This document shows, in pieces, positions 20,080 through 32,564 of a stretch of 64,000 bases of DNA (positions within the stretch are counted from its first letter, which is position 1; every line of letters starts with the position of its first letter). The DNA is taken from positions 75,027,394 to 75,091,393 of the forward strand of contig OY856187.1 in the NCBI GenBank assembly GCA_963693315.1. The letters run 5' to 3'. A program made the translations under genes and the position numbers. This stretch comes from Diogma glabrata (taxonomy: Eukaryota > Arthropoda > Insecta > Diptera > Cylindrotomidae). Below the pieces are notes generated by a model. That model worked only from the letters and a program-made list of their open reading frames with translations. It had not been told where the DNA came from and ran no database searches.

Positions 20080-22290
20080 AGAAAAGTGGTAAACGCTTCA
20101 ATCAACCAATAAATCTGTAGCACAAAGAACAATCAGAAAACGAATACCGAAATCACAAAGCGACTGATTTGATGAGCATTTCCACCAAATCGTTCATAAT
20201 ACTAAACAAAAATTGAAAGAAGAAGGATTAACAAAGAAACCTTTGAAGCTCTCAAACTTATTAACTTATCCCTTACCCTTATCCAATTACCAATAAAAGA
20301 AGTGGAAGTCGCCATCAAACAACTGAAAAATTGAGTCATGAGATCACACAACTCCTTGTAGGCTGCAATGTAATTGACGTCAATAAATAAAAGTCGATTA
20401 GGTGGTTTGAAAATTATGAAAAAAAATGCCCCAAAACAACAATCATCTGGTGTCCGTCGGAGAGTACATTCCAAACAACACTACCGTGATGACATCAGTA
20501 AAGTCCTTCGTGATATAGGATCTCGAATTTCAGCTTAACTACTCATGATTCTAAATAAATGGTAGCTGATTGCAAAGGATGAAGGACTCTAACATCGAAT
20601 TAATTTAGACTTTTTAGATTAGTTAAACAAAAACCAATAAAACTCTAGTATGATGGAAAACATTTATTTTTTATTTAGTTTTTAAGAGAATTTTGTTCTA
20701 TTTTTCATTTGTTTATTCCGAGATCTCGACACTTTTTTGAGAACTTTATTTATATATGTTATAAAGTTATAATGCGAAGAAAAAAAATGTTAAAAGCCAA
20801 AGTTATTATATTACTTCGGTCTGAAAGACCTAATTACTTCGGTCTGAAAGACCTAAGTATTACATTCATGAGCCCAAAGTGTAATTCTTACCCCCACTTT
20901 TTTGGCATTTCTCGACGTTTTAGGACCTACTGATTCTAAAAAAGCAAAAAAAAAAATGTGTGTTTGTCTGTCGGCCGGCCGTCACAACCGACGAAATCTA
21001 GAAAACCGCTGAACGGATTTCAAAAATATTTTTTTCTAAAAATAGGTTTACTCAATTAGAAGAACCGACATGACGATGTGTTTGATAACTGTACCGGAAG
21101 GGTGTCAAAAAAATCGTCAAGCGTGTCAAAACAAGGAAATTTGCATATTTTTTGCTTAAAAAACGTTCATTTTAAGTGATTACGAGTAGGAACATTGAAT
21201 TTGGAGAAATCTTGATGGTCGGGATTGGTATGTGAGACCGAAATCTAGATTATTGCATTATAAGTTTGTCAAAAAAATGTGGTCAAGTGTGTCAAAAGAA
21301 AGATTTTTATTTATTTTTTTACCCAATTTTTTGGAAAAAAAAAATAAAATTAATTGTTTGTTTGAAATGAAGTTTTATTATTATTATTGAGAATTATGGC
21401 ATTATAAGTTTGTCAAAAAAATGTTGTCAAGTGTGTCAAAAGATTTTTATATAGTTTTTTACCTAATTTTTGGAAAAAAAAATAAAATTGTTTGTTTGAA
21501 ATGAAATTTTATTATGATTATTGAGAATTATGGCATTATAAGTTTGTCAAAAAATGTTGTCAAGTGTGACAAAAGAAAGGTTTTTATTTATTTTTTACCC
21601 TATTTTCTTAGAAAAAAATAAAATTAATAGTTCGTATGACATGATATTTTATTATTATTATAGAGAATTATGGCATTATAAGTTTGTCAAAAAATAATGT
21701 CAAGTGTGTCAAAAAATGATTTCATTTAATTTTTTAGCCAATTTTTTGGGAAAAAAATGTAGCTCTTTTTATGACGTAAATGTAATTTAAAATGAAATTG
21801 GACATGGAAATTTTTGAATTTGTTATAGTTTTTGAAATATTTTTGGAATTTTGAAAAAGTTTGTATTTTTGATTTTGTAATAATTTTTGCAATATTTTTA
21901 GAATTTTGGAAAAAGTTTTAATTTTTGATTTTGTAAGAATTTTTGGAATATTTTTAGAATTTTGAAAAATTTTCAATTTTTGATTTTATTATAATTTTTG
22001 GAATTTTGAAAAAGTTTGATTTTATTTAATTTAACAATATTTTTGGAATTTTGATTATATTTTTCTGGCAACGTATTGATGTTTCGTGTTAGTTTTGTAA
22101 TAAATTTCTAAACAGAGATAAGAAATACTTGTACTTTAATAAAGAGTTATGTTTGATATACATCGCTGCCCAAAACTAAAAACCATGTCCTCATAAAAGT
22201 TTTTTGCCGAAAACTATATTAAAATCTTTAACCCAGACCGAAGTCTTGATATCTCAGAGCTGTGAGATTTCAGCCCCTCCATATTTTCAT
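20080..22290 (+). repeat. Rep-A copy B (empty-site copy)
   Basis: The most continuous Rep-A copy in the window. It lacks FB-1 (junction near 20515) and the MITE of copy A (junction near 21265). It carries a direct duplication of TTACTTCGGTCTGAAAGACC (about 20813-20850), a ~125 bp tandem array (21255-21780), a short AT-rich array (21780-22060) and the common 3' part ending near 22285. From 22290 to 23390 the sequence is AT-rich and I see no feature. Confidence 0.8.
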
Positions 22291-23395
22291 TTTATTTTTG
22301 TGATTTTTGTGAAATGAGGCAATAAATCGTCTAATCGTCTAATTTTTATAAAAACATAGTATATATACATACACTTCGGGAAAAAGCATGTCATCACCCT
22401 TAGTAATACGCAGCCCTCACGCTTCGCTCTTGGGCTCAAATACATCTTGAGAGAAAAACATGCACTTCGCTCCATCGGTGCAGTATAATCTACTATTAGT
22501 TTATATCTAATTTAATTATCTTCAATTAAATTATATTAAAAATAAATACTCTGAATAATTAATTTAATTTCTAATATTGTCAACTTTATACATATTACAG
22601 TCAGACAAAATTATAATAGTGATTTGCATTTTCTTCAAAAAACAAACGCTCAACTCTAACTTTCCATAAAACGTTTATCAAAAGAAGAAAATTCGAGCAA
22701 CAATAAAACAAAGGAACTAATTTTAAGTGTAAAAGCGTTAAAGGAAAAAAATTTAATGAAAATTAATTAATTTATGCTAATTTCTTTTCTTGTAAATAAA
22801 AAATTCCCCAAAAAAAAAACACAAAAACATGTACATTTATTTCCTGGAGGATAAAATTAAAATTTAAAAGAAAATATTTTTCTCCCCATAAAATTATGAA
22901 AATCATAAAACTTTATAGTTTTTATATTTAATTATTTCTTTTTTTTTGTTCAATTTTTAATTAAAAATAAAACCTTAAAAATTTTTTTTATAAAAAAACT
23001 TTTCTGTTACAACGAACAAAAAATGTGAATTAGAACTTTTAAGTTCAAATATGTTGCAAAAAAAACAAACGTTGCATTTTGTTGCTCTATATAGATAAAT
23101 AAAACAGGTGTTTTTATGTTCTTTGTTTTTTTTCCTCGCTATTTCAATTAATGTTGAAATTTGTTTTAATAACAATTTCGTGGTGTTTTTATTTTAATTA
23201 TTTATATATTTTGCTTTTATAGTTTTAAGAGTTGTAGAATATAAAAGTGTGTGAAATGAGATCTTTTGAGATAGGTGTTGGAAAAAAGAAATTTCAAAAC
23301 GAAAAAGGATTGTGGTATTTGGCTTCTAACGATTATGAAATTGAAAACGAGTAAAATAGATCCAATGGAGTTATGTAGGAGTATCGAATTCTAAA

Positions 23396-23466
23396 TGTTT
23401 CGCTTTCTAATGGTATAAAGAGATGGGACTTAAACTAAGAAACCCTAGTTCGATTCCCAGGCAGAT
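23396..23466 (+). repeat. tRNA-like segment
   Basis: AATGGTATAAAGAG resembles a degenerate A box and CCTAGTTCGATTCCCAGG is a good B box or T-arm with a nearly paired stem. The remaining cloverleaf is not convincing. It may be the head of a tRNA-derived SINE or a decayed tRNA gene. It lies just before a palindromic element. Confidence 0.35.
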
Positions 23467-23482
23467 CAAAGTGTGTAAAACG

Positions 23483-23771
23483 ATGAGACGCAATATTAGA
23501 CGCTCACAATACATATATTTTATTATTGAAACTATTTTAATTATTTTAATTGTAAAATCCAAATTCACTCAAAATATTTTTAATAAATTATTTTTATTTA
23601 AAATAATCTTTACAACATGTTTCGAAATTCCAAATTTCATCGACAGGTATTTTCGTACAATACCTATCGATGAAATTTTGAAACATGTTGTAAAGATGAT
23701 TTTAAATTAAATTAAATTATTAAAACTATTTTGATAGAATTTGGATTTTACAATTAAAATATTACGTCTCA
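23483..23771. repeat. Palindromic element with Penelope-like core
   Basis: Two arms (about 23483-23645 and 23660-23771) pair over AATTTGGATTTTACAATT-type, ACAACATGTTTCGAAAT-type and CATCGACAGGTATT-type phrases. The centre, read on the minus strand, has a GATGA word, a short stem with loop UGG, then CGAAACATGTT. That arrangement resembles the decayed core of the hammerhead ribozymes known from Penelope-like elements. The canonical CTGATGA is not intact. Confidence 0.5.
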
Positions 23772-24084
23772 CTCAAGTCGCTCCGGAGAAAGTGTTACTT
23801 TAACTAGGAATCGCCTAGTGGCCGGAATTCAGTCAGTGTAAATAGAAATTGTAAATAGGTCTCCCAATAAAATAACTACAACACACTACTTCATACTTTG
23901 ATTTATTGATACAATTGATTTTGAGTTGTGAAACATAAAACTCTAAAAAACAAAATTATCGAAAAAAAAACTCAAAAAAAAACATCTGATGAAAAATGTG
24001 ATCTACACCGGTGAAAAAGTCGAAATTTGATCTTGACCATTTTTGATTTTTCTGAAACTTGGCATACAAGTATATCAAATTTAC

Positions 24085-24345
24085 ATCAAAATATATCAAA
24101 TTTACAAAGAGGCGTTGTTAATTCGTGTTCTTAAGATATTTAATTTTAAAGATCTTTAGTCCGACTAAAATTCGAGTTTTTTCTCATTTTTTCGAACTGC
24201 AGTGGTTAAAATTTTAATTGATAAAAATTGTTCGATAAAATAATGAACAATTAGAATTTTAGTCGGACTAAAAATCTTTAAAATTAAATGTCTAACGAAC
24301 ACGAATTAATGTCTCTTTGTAAATTTGATATATTTTAAAGTAAGG
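24085..24345. repeat. Inverted repeat
   Basis: Sequence at about 24087-24178 recurs in inverted orientation at about 24256-24338. Shared words are TTTAGTCCGACTAAAAT, ATTAATTCGTGTTC or AATTCGTGTTC, and CAAATTTACAAAGAG. A third partial copy is near 24430-24500. The element containing it is not defined. Confidence 0.6.
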
Positions 24346-24544
24346 ATAAAACTATTTTTTTTTTAAAAGTTAAATTTTAATTGAAGTACAAAATTTTTTG
24401 TTAATGGAAGTTGTTTGAAAAAATTATGGAAAATTAGAATTTTTAGTCTCACTAAAATCTTTAAAATTATATTTCTCAAGAAATATTTTAGAGTAAGGAT
24501 AGAACTTAATTAAATTCTAATTGATCTTCGACCCTAGCTCGAGT

Positions 24545-25455
24545 AGTGCTCGACAGTTCACTACAATGTTGGCCTTCGAGTTCAAGGATTGTCTTGGGCT
24601 TGTTCACATATACCCGCTCTTTCAAATAACTCCAAAGAAAATAGTCGGGTGCTGACAAATCTGGTGATTTCCAAATTTCTAAACATTATTTTCTCTCCAA
24701 AAATTTGTCTTAAAAGTGACATAGTGTCTCGGGCAGTGTGGGCAGTGGCTCCATCCTGTTGAAACCATATCTCAGGTCTGTTTTCAAGTGCAGGACGTAA
24801 AAAATGTTTTATCATAAACCTACACCGTTCTCCATTTACGGTTACAGCACTTTCATTTTCATGTTCGAAGAAGTAAGGCCCAATAATATTTTCAGATGTA
24901 ATGTCAAACCATACTGTACACCTTATGGTGTAAATGGCTCTTGGATTTTCAGAGCCCCAGAAGCCACAGTTCTGCTTATTAACAAAGCCATTCAATGAAA
25001 ATGAGCTTCATCACTCATAATCAGATTTTCAATAAAGTTGATTTCATTTCTGAAATGGCCAACTGTGGAAATTTAACTGCAAAAGTTAGACGTTGCTGAT
25101 GATCTGCGGGTTTTAATTATTGCACCAATTGCACCTTATATGGGAATAACAGTAAATCTTTTGCGTCGTATTGACGTACGTGCCATTCCTAGCTGAGCAG
25201 AACGCCTTCTGGTAGATGTTTCATTAACACTTTGCTCTACAGGTTGAATATTTTACGCAGTGCGAATGTGGTCTATCTGTTCGAGGCAAATCTCTTACGG
25301 TGCCATGTTGGTGGTGACGATGAACTAAGCAATGAATCATCGCTTCAGAGGATGAAATTCTAACGTTAAAATGTCCGACGGTATGCGTAAAAATAATCTG
25401 ATTTAAATAATAAAATTCTATTATTCTGGTTCTTTGTTCAGTTGTGAATCTCTTT
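24545..25455 (-). pseudogene. Mariner-like (IS630/Tc1-mariner) transposase, decayed
   Basis: The best part, 24690-24995, reads GFVNKQNCGFWGSENPRAIY, NIIGPYFFEHENESAVTVNG and EIWFQQDGATAHTARDTM, the last carrying the second catalytic Asp. After a frame change near 24675, SPDLSAPDYFLWSYLKERVY and VNKPKTI supply the region of the third catalytic residue. Upstream on the same strand, TTEQRTRIIEFYYLNQ near 25437 is the N-terminal helix-turn-helix start. Several frameshifts separate these parts, and the middle (25000-25300) is eroded, so no protein can be made. Related elements move by cut-and-paste into TA sites. The frame order and lengths fit a single old insertion whose 5' terminus is near 25575. 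The other terminus is not found. Confidence 0.8.
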
Positions 25456-25554
25456 ATTATTTATTCTCCAGGTTTTATTTATATAATCTGAAAAAAAAAA
25501 AAGAAATAAAAAATATACAAACGAAAAAGTTATTAAATTTTTAAACCACCCCAT

Positions 25555-25577
25555 GGTGACTTTTGGCCCACCCTGTA
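25555..25577 (-). repeat. Probable terminal inverted repeat of mariner-like relic
   Basis: On the minus strand this reads ACAGGGTGGGCCAAAAGTCA, a form often seen at the tips of mariner-type elements related to the decayed transposase next to it. The partner end past 24545 could not be identified. Confidence 0.5.
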
Positions 25578-25698
25578 GATTAGAAATAAACTATAAATAA
25601 TCGTATTAAGAAAATTTGTTTAATCATAGCAGACGAGCTTCATTTAAAATTTGTGAATGAGTTTGTATGAATTTTTTTGTTATAAACTGTTACCATTA

Positions 25699-27122
25699 GA
25701 CGAGGGTAGAAGCCTTTAAAAATAATAAAAAGTAAAAAAAAGTAATAGTAGGATGAAACCCATTGGAAAAGGAGGAGAATATTATAAAAATGAAAGGAAA
25801 AATAGTTTACGGGCGATCTGAGGTCGGGAAGGGGAAGGGGTGAGTTTTTAAGGGTAAAAAACGGTTTATCTCGATTTCCGGCAAAACTAAAAGTCCTATG
25901 GAAAAAAAGCTACATGGCAAGTTGTAGGTAATAAAAAGATCTAAAACTTTTGTATCGACACTTTTTTCACATAACCTCAAAATTTATGCGAAAAATTCAA
26001 AAAATCAAGTTTTTGGTTTTTTATTTTTATCTTTTACAAAAATTTTTTTTTTTTCACGAAATTTGGTGAAAACTTACCTTTTTATGTCCCAAATACGCTG
26101 TAATTTATTTGATTTGAAATTTTTATTTGTTCACCTTATTTTGAATTAATATCGAAAAAGCACCCTAATTTTCAATCGAAAATTCACCCGTCAAAATATC
26201 AGCTTTTTTCAAAAAGTTGGTATGCTTTCTGTTCGTTGAAATCTCTACTTTCCGATGGTGAAAAAAAAAATATATTACTATAGTAAATCTTCTCAGAAAA
26301 TGCAAAAAATGAATTGAGTTTTCGATTCAAAAAACCATAGTTTTTGGATTTTCATTTTTATCTTTTACAAAAAAATTTTTTTTTTTTCACAAAATTTGGT
26401 GAAAACTTACCTTTTTATGTCCCAAATACGCTGTAATTTATTTGATTTGAAATATTTATTTTTTCACCTTATTTTGAATTAATATCGAAAAAGCACCCTA
26501 ATTTTCAATCGAAAATTCAATTCATTTTTTGCATTTTCTGAGAAGGTTTACTATAGTAATATATTTTTTTTTCACCATCGGAAAGTAGAGATTTCAACGA
26601 ACAGAAAGCATACCAACTTTTTGAAAAAAGCTGATATTTTGACGGGTGAATTTTCGATTGAAAATTAGGGTGCTCTTTCGATATTAATTCAAAATAAGGT
26701 GACCAAATAAAAATTTCAAATCAAATAAATTACAGCGTATTTGTGACATAAAAAGGTAAGTTTTCACCAAATTTCATGAAAAAAAAAAAATTTTGTAAAA
26801 GATAAAAATAAAAAACCAAAAACTTGGTTTTTTGAATTTTTCACATAAATTTTGAGGTTACGTGAAAAAAGTGTCGATACAAAAGTTTTAGATCTTTTTA
26901 TTACCTACAACTTTGCCCTGAAACTTTTTTCCATAGGACTTTTAGTTTTGCCGGAAATCGAGATAAACCGTTTTTTACCCTTAAAAACTCACCCCTTCCC
27001 CTTCCCGATCTCAGATCGCCCTTAAATTATTTTTCCTTTCATTTTTATAATATTCTCCTCCTTTTCTAATGGGTTTCATCCTACTATTATTTTTTTGTTT
27101 TCAAAAATTATCGACCCTGGTC
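25699..27122. mobile_element. Foldback element FB-2
   Basis: A 1424 bp element made of two long inverted arms (about 25699-26318 and 26505-27122). The arms match over long uninterrupted stretches, for example the CTATGGAAAAA and CCGGCAAAACTAAAAGTCC region against 26930-26955. The spacer (26319-26504) repeats part of the left arm (about 26010-26180) in direct orientation. The outer ends, GACGAGGGT and ACCCTGGTC, lie next to TA at 25697-25698 and 27123-27124, suggesting a TA target duplication. No coding capacity. It is unrelated to FB-1 in sequence. From 27123 to 30241 I see AT-rich sequence without a supported feature. Confidence 0.75.
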
Positions 27123-30100
27123 TACATGGTATTAGCTTTGGTTGTTATGTATTTATTGTTTCTTAACAAAGCATGCTGTTTATACATTTTTAGAAAAACC
27201 ATAAAATTTAAAAATTTAAAATTTAATTTAAAATAATTTGAAAAATAATTTGAAAAATTTTGAATTTTGTTTTGTTGACGTCTTTTTTATAAACTATACT
27301 ATACCATGGTAACGTATCATTTTTGTTTGTCATTTGGTTTTTCATAAGAATGATATCCATAAATTTTTTGGAATGTCATAAAAGTCAATTGTAATTACAT
27401 ATTTGAATTGGGCAACCAAATATATGCAAAATAAAAAACGAGTATATTTGATGTATATTTCATGGAAATATAGTTGTGACTGTAACTACAGTTCCGATAG
27501 TTCCAACTAGGAACTATTAATTTCATTAACAGGGCAGTGTGCAATTAGTGGAGATCACCTTAATACAATACGATGTAAAAGAGATGTTACATTTATTTAA
27601 AAAACACAAATGGAAAATAAATTTTTTTTTGGTTGTCAAAAAATACTGTTCCTTGATATATAAAATTTTGATAGCCATGCTTTTTTGTAACAATATAAAG
27701 TTTAATTGTAACTCGCTCTAAAAGAATTTATTTGTTTTTGTAACGCCTCGCCATATTAATAAAATTTGCAAACAAACTTATTAGCTGAATTTCAAGGTAG
27801 AAATTTAAGACAAAAAGTCATTGCTATTGTTTTATTGTAAGGTGAAAACAAGATTATTTACAAGCTATCAAGTAGAAGAATACCATCTCTGTATCGTACG
27901 CCTGACTGCGTTATTTAATTGACAATAAACCGAAAAGGCAATTCTTATCACTTATATTATACACAAATATTAAACTGTCAAACATATATGTTATCACACC
28001 GTTGTAGGTGTGATGTAGAAAAAAATTTCTGCATTAAATATTCTGCAAATGTTTAAACAGTTTATATAGTGAATGCCGCAGTAGTGTAATTTAAATAAAC
28101 TAGTTTTGGTTGTCCTAGACATAATTGTAGAAAGTTGCATGAACATGATGCTTTATCTTTCAATTTAAAATATAAATTTGATATGGCCAAGCTTGTATTT
28201 ATTAAAATTTGATAACTTTAACATGACAACCGTTGTTATGATAATTTTGAATTGTTCATTATATCATTACGCACTAGTGTGTAATAAAATATAACGTTGC
28301 CTAGGTGCTGCCGGGGTGATTTCATCATAATGAATAAACAATAATAAAGTGCATTTGTTGTTTTATGACATTTATCATAGTTTGCTAATTATTTTAAAAC
28401 ACGTTTTTATGACTAAGATTTGAATTAATAAGACTCTTGTGTGTAAACCACTAACAATGACCAAGATGGTCTACACAAGACTTGGGTAATATCTGCAACA
28501 ACCTATAATTCTTAACTTCTTTCGACGATTCATACCATCATTACAGGTGTAACAAAGAAGATGAGCAAATACAAAAAAAATTAAAATCACAAAGAAATGA
28601 AAAAAGATTTTTCACTTCTCTCATTATTTTTCTTTATACTTTGTTTTCGTTTTTTTATTGTTGTACTTAGTTTTTCACTTTTCCTGTTGTTAATGGAATT
28701 TCTTTCTCATTCTTATTTTTATTATTATTATTTAAGTTTATTTTTGTATATTTTAATAGGAAATAATCTGTCAAGAAAACTGAAAAATAATATGAATGAT
28801 GAGTTTTCATTGAAGAAGGAAGCTCATTTTAGAAGGAAGTTGTTAAGGAGTTTTTTAAAGGTTTTGTGAAAAAGAAAATTAATTGTGGAACGAAGAAAAA
28901 AAACAGTTTGAAGAAACCGAAAAATTATTTTGTGTGTTATGTGAAGGGGATTTAATGTTTGTATTTCGTCAAACGATATTTTATTTAAAGTGTTTATTTT
29001 TTATTATGTTAAATAAGTTTTATGAAATACGTGGTACTGACTGCTATGAATTAAATTGGGTTCAATTTAATATTTCGAATGTTGCGTCTTCAAGTTTTGT
29101 TTTTGAAGACCTCCTACACTTGCCAAAATTTATATAATAATGGTGCAAAAGATATCAAACTGCTTAAGCTCATCAATTGAAGCTTATATACATAAATGAA
29201 ATTATTTATAGTGAATGGATAGAAAAGAATATTTTTAAAAATTAATATGCTTCTAATTGTGAAGTTTCGAGCGCAACATGACTCTATACGTAGGTTGAAA
29301 TGTAAATTAAGGTTAATAACTATCTTAATGAAAACAAGCGCACACAATATCACAAACGTCCTTTCAAATCAAATGACTGTACATTTTCTCCGTTTCATAT
29401 CGATTTATTTCAATAGGTTTTCAGTTTAGTTTTTTATAGACAAATATTCTCAAAACAGGGTAACAGTCAAAAAAGTTTCGACTCTGTTACAAACAGTTAA
29501 ATGTGTATAAAAATAATAATAAATAAATTGAATATCCCAGAAGAATATACTTAGTTATTATTCTTAAAACTTGTGTAGTTTTTATTTTTACATATAAACA
29601 AATTTTTTCGCTTTTATAGTCGAGCATTTATTCATACTTGATGATACGCTGCTATACAAAAAATTCAGTCTCAATTTGCTTTTTTGTGTTGCATATAAAT
29701 ATATAATATATGGAACAACATATATTGTAATTTTTTTATAACCCTTAAGGCAACAACAAACATTTTCCCTTTTGTCAATAACATATACAGTTATATCAAT
29801 AACTAAAAACAGCAGACATTAATGTTGGAATATGTTTACGCTAGAAACTCATCGATAACAATGGCACAACAATGTTACCTTATATTGTTTTAAAAATTGT
29901 TATAATATAAATCAAAACAATTGACAACAATGAGATAATTCAACTATTTTGGATTCTTTCATTGTTGTCAACTGTTTTTAAATGTGCCTTGTGACTCGCG
30001 TAGGCCAGATATAAGCGTCTGTGTAGTTAATTTAAACGAACACATACCAAATTCCCCATAAATCGTTATTGCCCAAACATTGTTGGACGTTTCCAAAGAA

Positions 30101-30241
30101 AGCTCTAACGACAAGATGTCACATATGTTGTATTGTTCCCTGAATTTCTAAGGTTGGAACAAAATACCAAAACAAAGTAGCAAAGCACAAAGTACAGTAG
30201 TTGTTTTAGAGAAATCAAAAGGTGTTTGGATGTATTTACCA

Positions 30242-31576
30242 CACCGAAAAAAAAACGTTGGTAGAATCAACTACAAAGCTTGTTTGATTTTGCGTCTAAT
30301 ATGAACGTGGTTATTTTAACCAATATGCTACATTGGTTTATTTATTTTAAAAAACAATTTAAATTAAATTGGTTTATTTATTTTAAAAAACAATTTAAAT
30401 TATTTTAAAAATCAATTTATTTTAAAAAACGTAACAATTTTCATCATTTAAATCAACAACGGCGTGATCAATTTTGTGTTCAAACAATCACAAATCAAAG
30501 TTGATTTAAGTAGTTTGTTCATGTTTTTGTTTGAGAATTATGGTGTTTGTTAAAATAAAAAACAAAGAGAAACAAAATTCGTTTAATGATAATAATAATA
30601 AACAAAAGAATAGAAAGATAAAAAAATTTTTATACATTCTAACATTTTAGGAAATAATTTACATGCGTTTAATTGAATTGAATAATTTTAATATTATCTG
30701 CACATAGAATTATGTGCGAAAGAAATTTTTTTGTGAATATAATATCAACAATCTTGTTAAATGCCCATTTAATTCATGTTAAATGCCCATTTCTTGCCCA
30801 TTCCATAATTAATTTTAGTGAGTTAAAAAAATTATTATATTTTTTTAATATTTTATATTTGTCTTGTTTCATGTCGATTTGTCGATATTTTAACTTAATT
30901 TTTCATAATAATGAGAAAATTATGGAAAATTAGTATTATTTTCTAAACATAATTCAAATATTTAAATTTTCTGATTTCTGAATTTTAATCTTTTAAATTG
31001 TATCATTAAAAAATGGCGAAAAAATGGAGGCATCCTTTACAAACAAAATCACACTCATACATTTCCTATTTAGAACGTAAATATACGAACGCTATCTTTA
31101 TGCACAAAAATATTGGTCGGGGTTGATGCGAAATACATACTTCTAATATAAAAAATTTCAAATATTATATTTACGAAAAAAACGAACCCATACAAATAGT
31201 GATAGCAGCAAAAACAAAACAAAGATGTACCAAACCAATAGATTTAATACGGTGTATTGCTTGATTTTATCACAAACGTATTCAATATTACTATTTTTAG
31301 TCTAATTTTAATTTACCACGTTTGTAGTCTATTGAAAATTAAATCAACGGCATCGTTGTTCGAAAATGAAATCATAGTTGACTCAACTACAAACATGGTT
31401 AAATCAAATATGTTTGTGATACTTATAAAAAAATATATCAACAACGCTTAAATTGTTAATTTAAATACGAAGCGTTGGTTGATTCAATCACAAACGTATT
31501 TAATTCCCCAATTTTTACTTAATGCTCGATTAACAATGCAACATGTTTGAATCAACCAAGATTTTTTCTTTCGGTG
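30242..31576. mobile_element. MITE with ~30 bp terminal inverted repeats
   Basis: A 1335 bp block whose ends read CACCGAAAAAAAAACGTTGG and, from the other strand, CACCGAAAGAAAAAATCTTG, followed on both sides by a GATTCAAC or GAATCAAC word. Inside, words like TCAACTACAAA, TCAATCACAAACGTATT and AATCAAATATGTTTGTGAT recur in both orientations. The flanks are CA on both sides, possibly a mutated TA pair. No transposase is present. Confidence 0.65.
30321..30435. repeat. Tandem duplication of ~36 bp inside MITE
   Basis: A unit containing TTGGTTTATTTATTTTAAAA and ACAATTTAAATT is repeated directly twice and partly a third time. Confidence 0.6.
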
Positions 31577-31659
31577 CAATAACTTTTTTATATTGCTTCT
31601 AAATTAACTGAAAACGGAGAAAAGGGAAAACCAGAAACACTGTGTGTCGTAGTCCTCTC

Positions 31660-32135
31660 CCCTCTCCCATCTTTGTTAAATTTGGTCCACTAGGTAACGA
31701 GAGATTAGAGTTATTAAGACTCATTATGTTTGGCAGACTCTTCTCCGTTTGTTTCATTTTTTTTCCAAAACCTTCAAACTAAGCTTATGTCCAAAGCTTA
31801 TGTACCGAGTTGCAACAAAATAATGAGAAAAACAAATTGTATTGTAACATTTGTATTTTTTGCATTTTTGTCGCACATGTCGGCCGGCAGACGGATGGTT
31901 ATTTTGTCTTGCTTATTTATACTAGTTATGACCAAAAACCGAAACCAAGAATCCGATACGCACTATGAGATGAGCACAATATTGGCTAAAATGGGAGACA
32001 ATCGTCATCGCGCACATTCGTCAATACGTTTTTAAACGCTTTTTTCTCATTATCAAAATCCACTATAAATAAATATAGTTACTCTCTAAATAGTCAATTT
32101 ATTTCTGAAACTTGGTATTATTTCGTTTTAATAGT
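31660..32135 (+). repeat. Possible Ty3/Gypsy LTR with primer-binding-like site
   Basis: The block has higher GC content than its flanks, with TATAAATAAATATAG near 32063 as a possible poly(A) signal region, and ends just before TGGCGACGAGGAAGAA (32136-32151). A TGGCGAC word directly after an LTR is common for primer-binding sites of insect Gypsy elements. Only one LTR is visible and its 5' end is not defined. The adjacent integrase relic is on the opposite strand, so this LTR probably belongs to another element or to a rearranged one. Confidence 0.35.
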
Positions 32136-32478
32136 GGCGACGAGGAAGAATCATTTGCAAATAAATATTTATCAAAACATAAATCAAATTTTTACTACAA
32201 GTCTCAAGTTTGGTATCTCGTTCTATCTATGTTCAAAGTTTAATTTTGGCTTTAAAGCATAAAAAAAATACTTTTTAAGATTAAAGCAAAAAGATAATTT
32301 TTTATGAAATTTGGCTGTTGTGATGGTTAACATATTTATCCAATCTTTTAAATTCACATTTGAGTCAAATCACAAAGGAAACTTGATTTAATAAATATTT
32401 TCAAAACTATTTCGGGTATTCTAAAAATATGGATACTGTTTCACGATGTTCTAAACATTTTCAAAATTGGTGACATTG

Positions 32479-32564
32479 GTGTTTTGGATTCCTAATATTT
32501 GTGATCATATGGGATTGTATAGGATAAAATTTGAATGCTCTACCGACTGCGCTAGCCGGACCCG
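32479..32564 (-). pseudogene. tRNA-Lys-like sequence, decayed
   Basis: On the minus strand CCGGCTAGCGCAGTCGGTAG followed by AGCAT is nearly identical to the 5' half (D arm with A box) of an animal tRNA-Lys. The anticodon arm is lost, though a TTTTAT loop is present, and the T-arm is only faintly visible (ATCACAAATATTAGGAATCC). It overlaps the end of a decayed Gypsy integrase. It could be a tRNA pseudogene or the head of a tRNA-derived SINE. Confidence 0.45.

Noticed and set aside
24804..24998. Plus-strand open frame over the mariner relic
   Set aside because: Shadow of the minus-strand transposase frame, which carries the recognisable motifs.
28597..29137. Two hydrophobic open frames of 84-90 codons
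   Set aside because: Very high T content produces Phe/Leu/Tyr-rich chance peptides; there are no motifs, splice partners or composition change.
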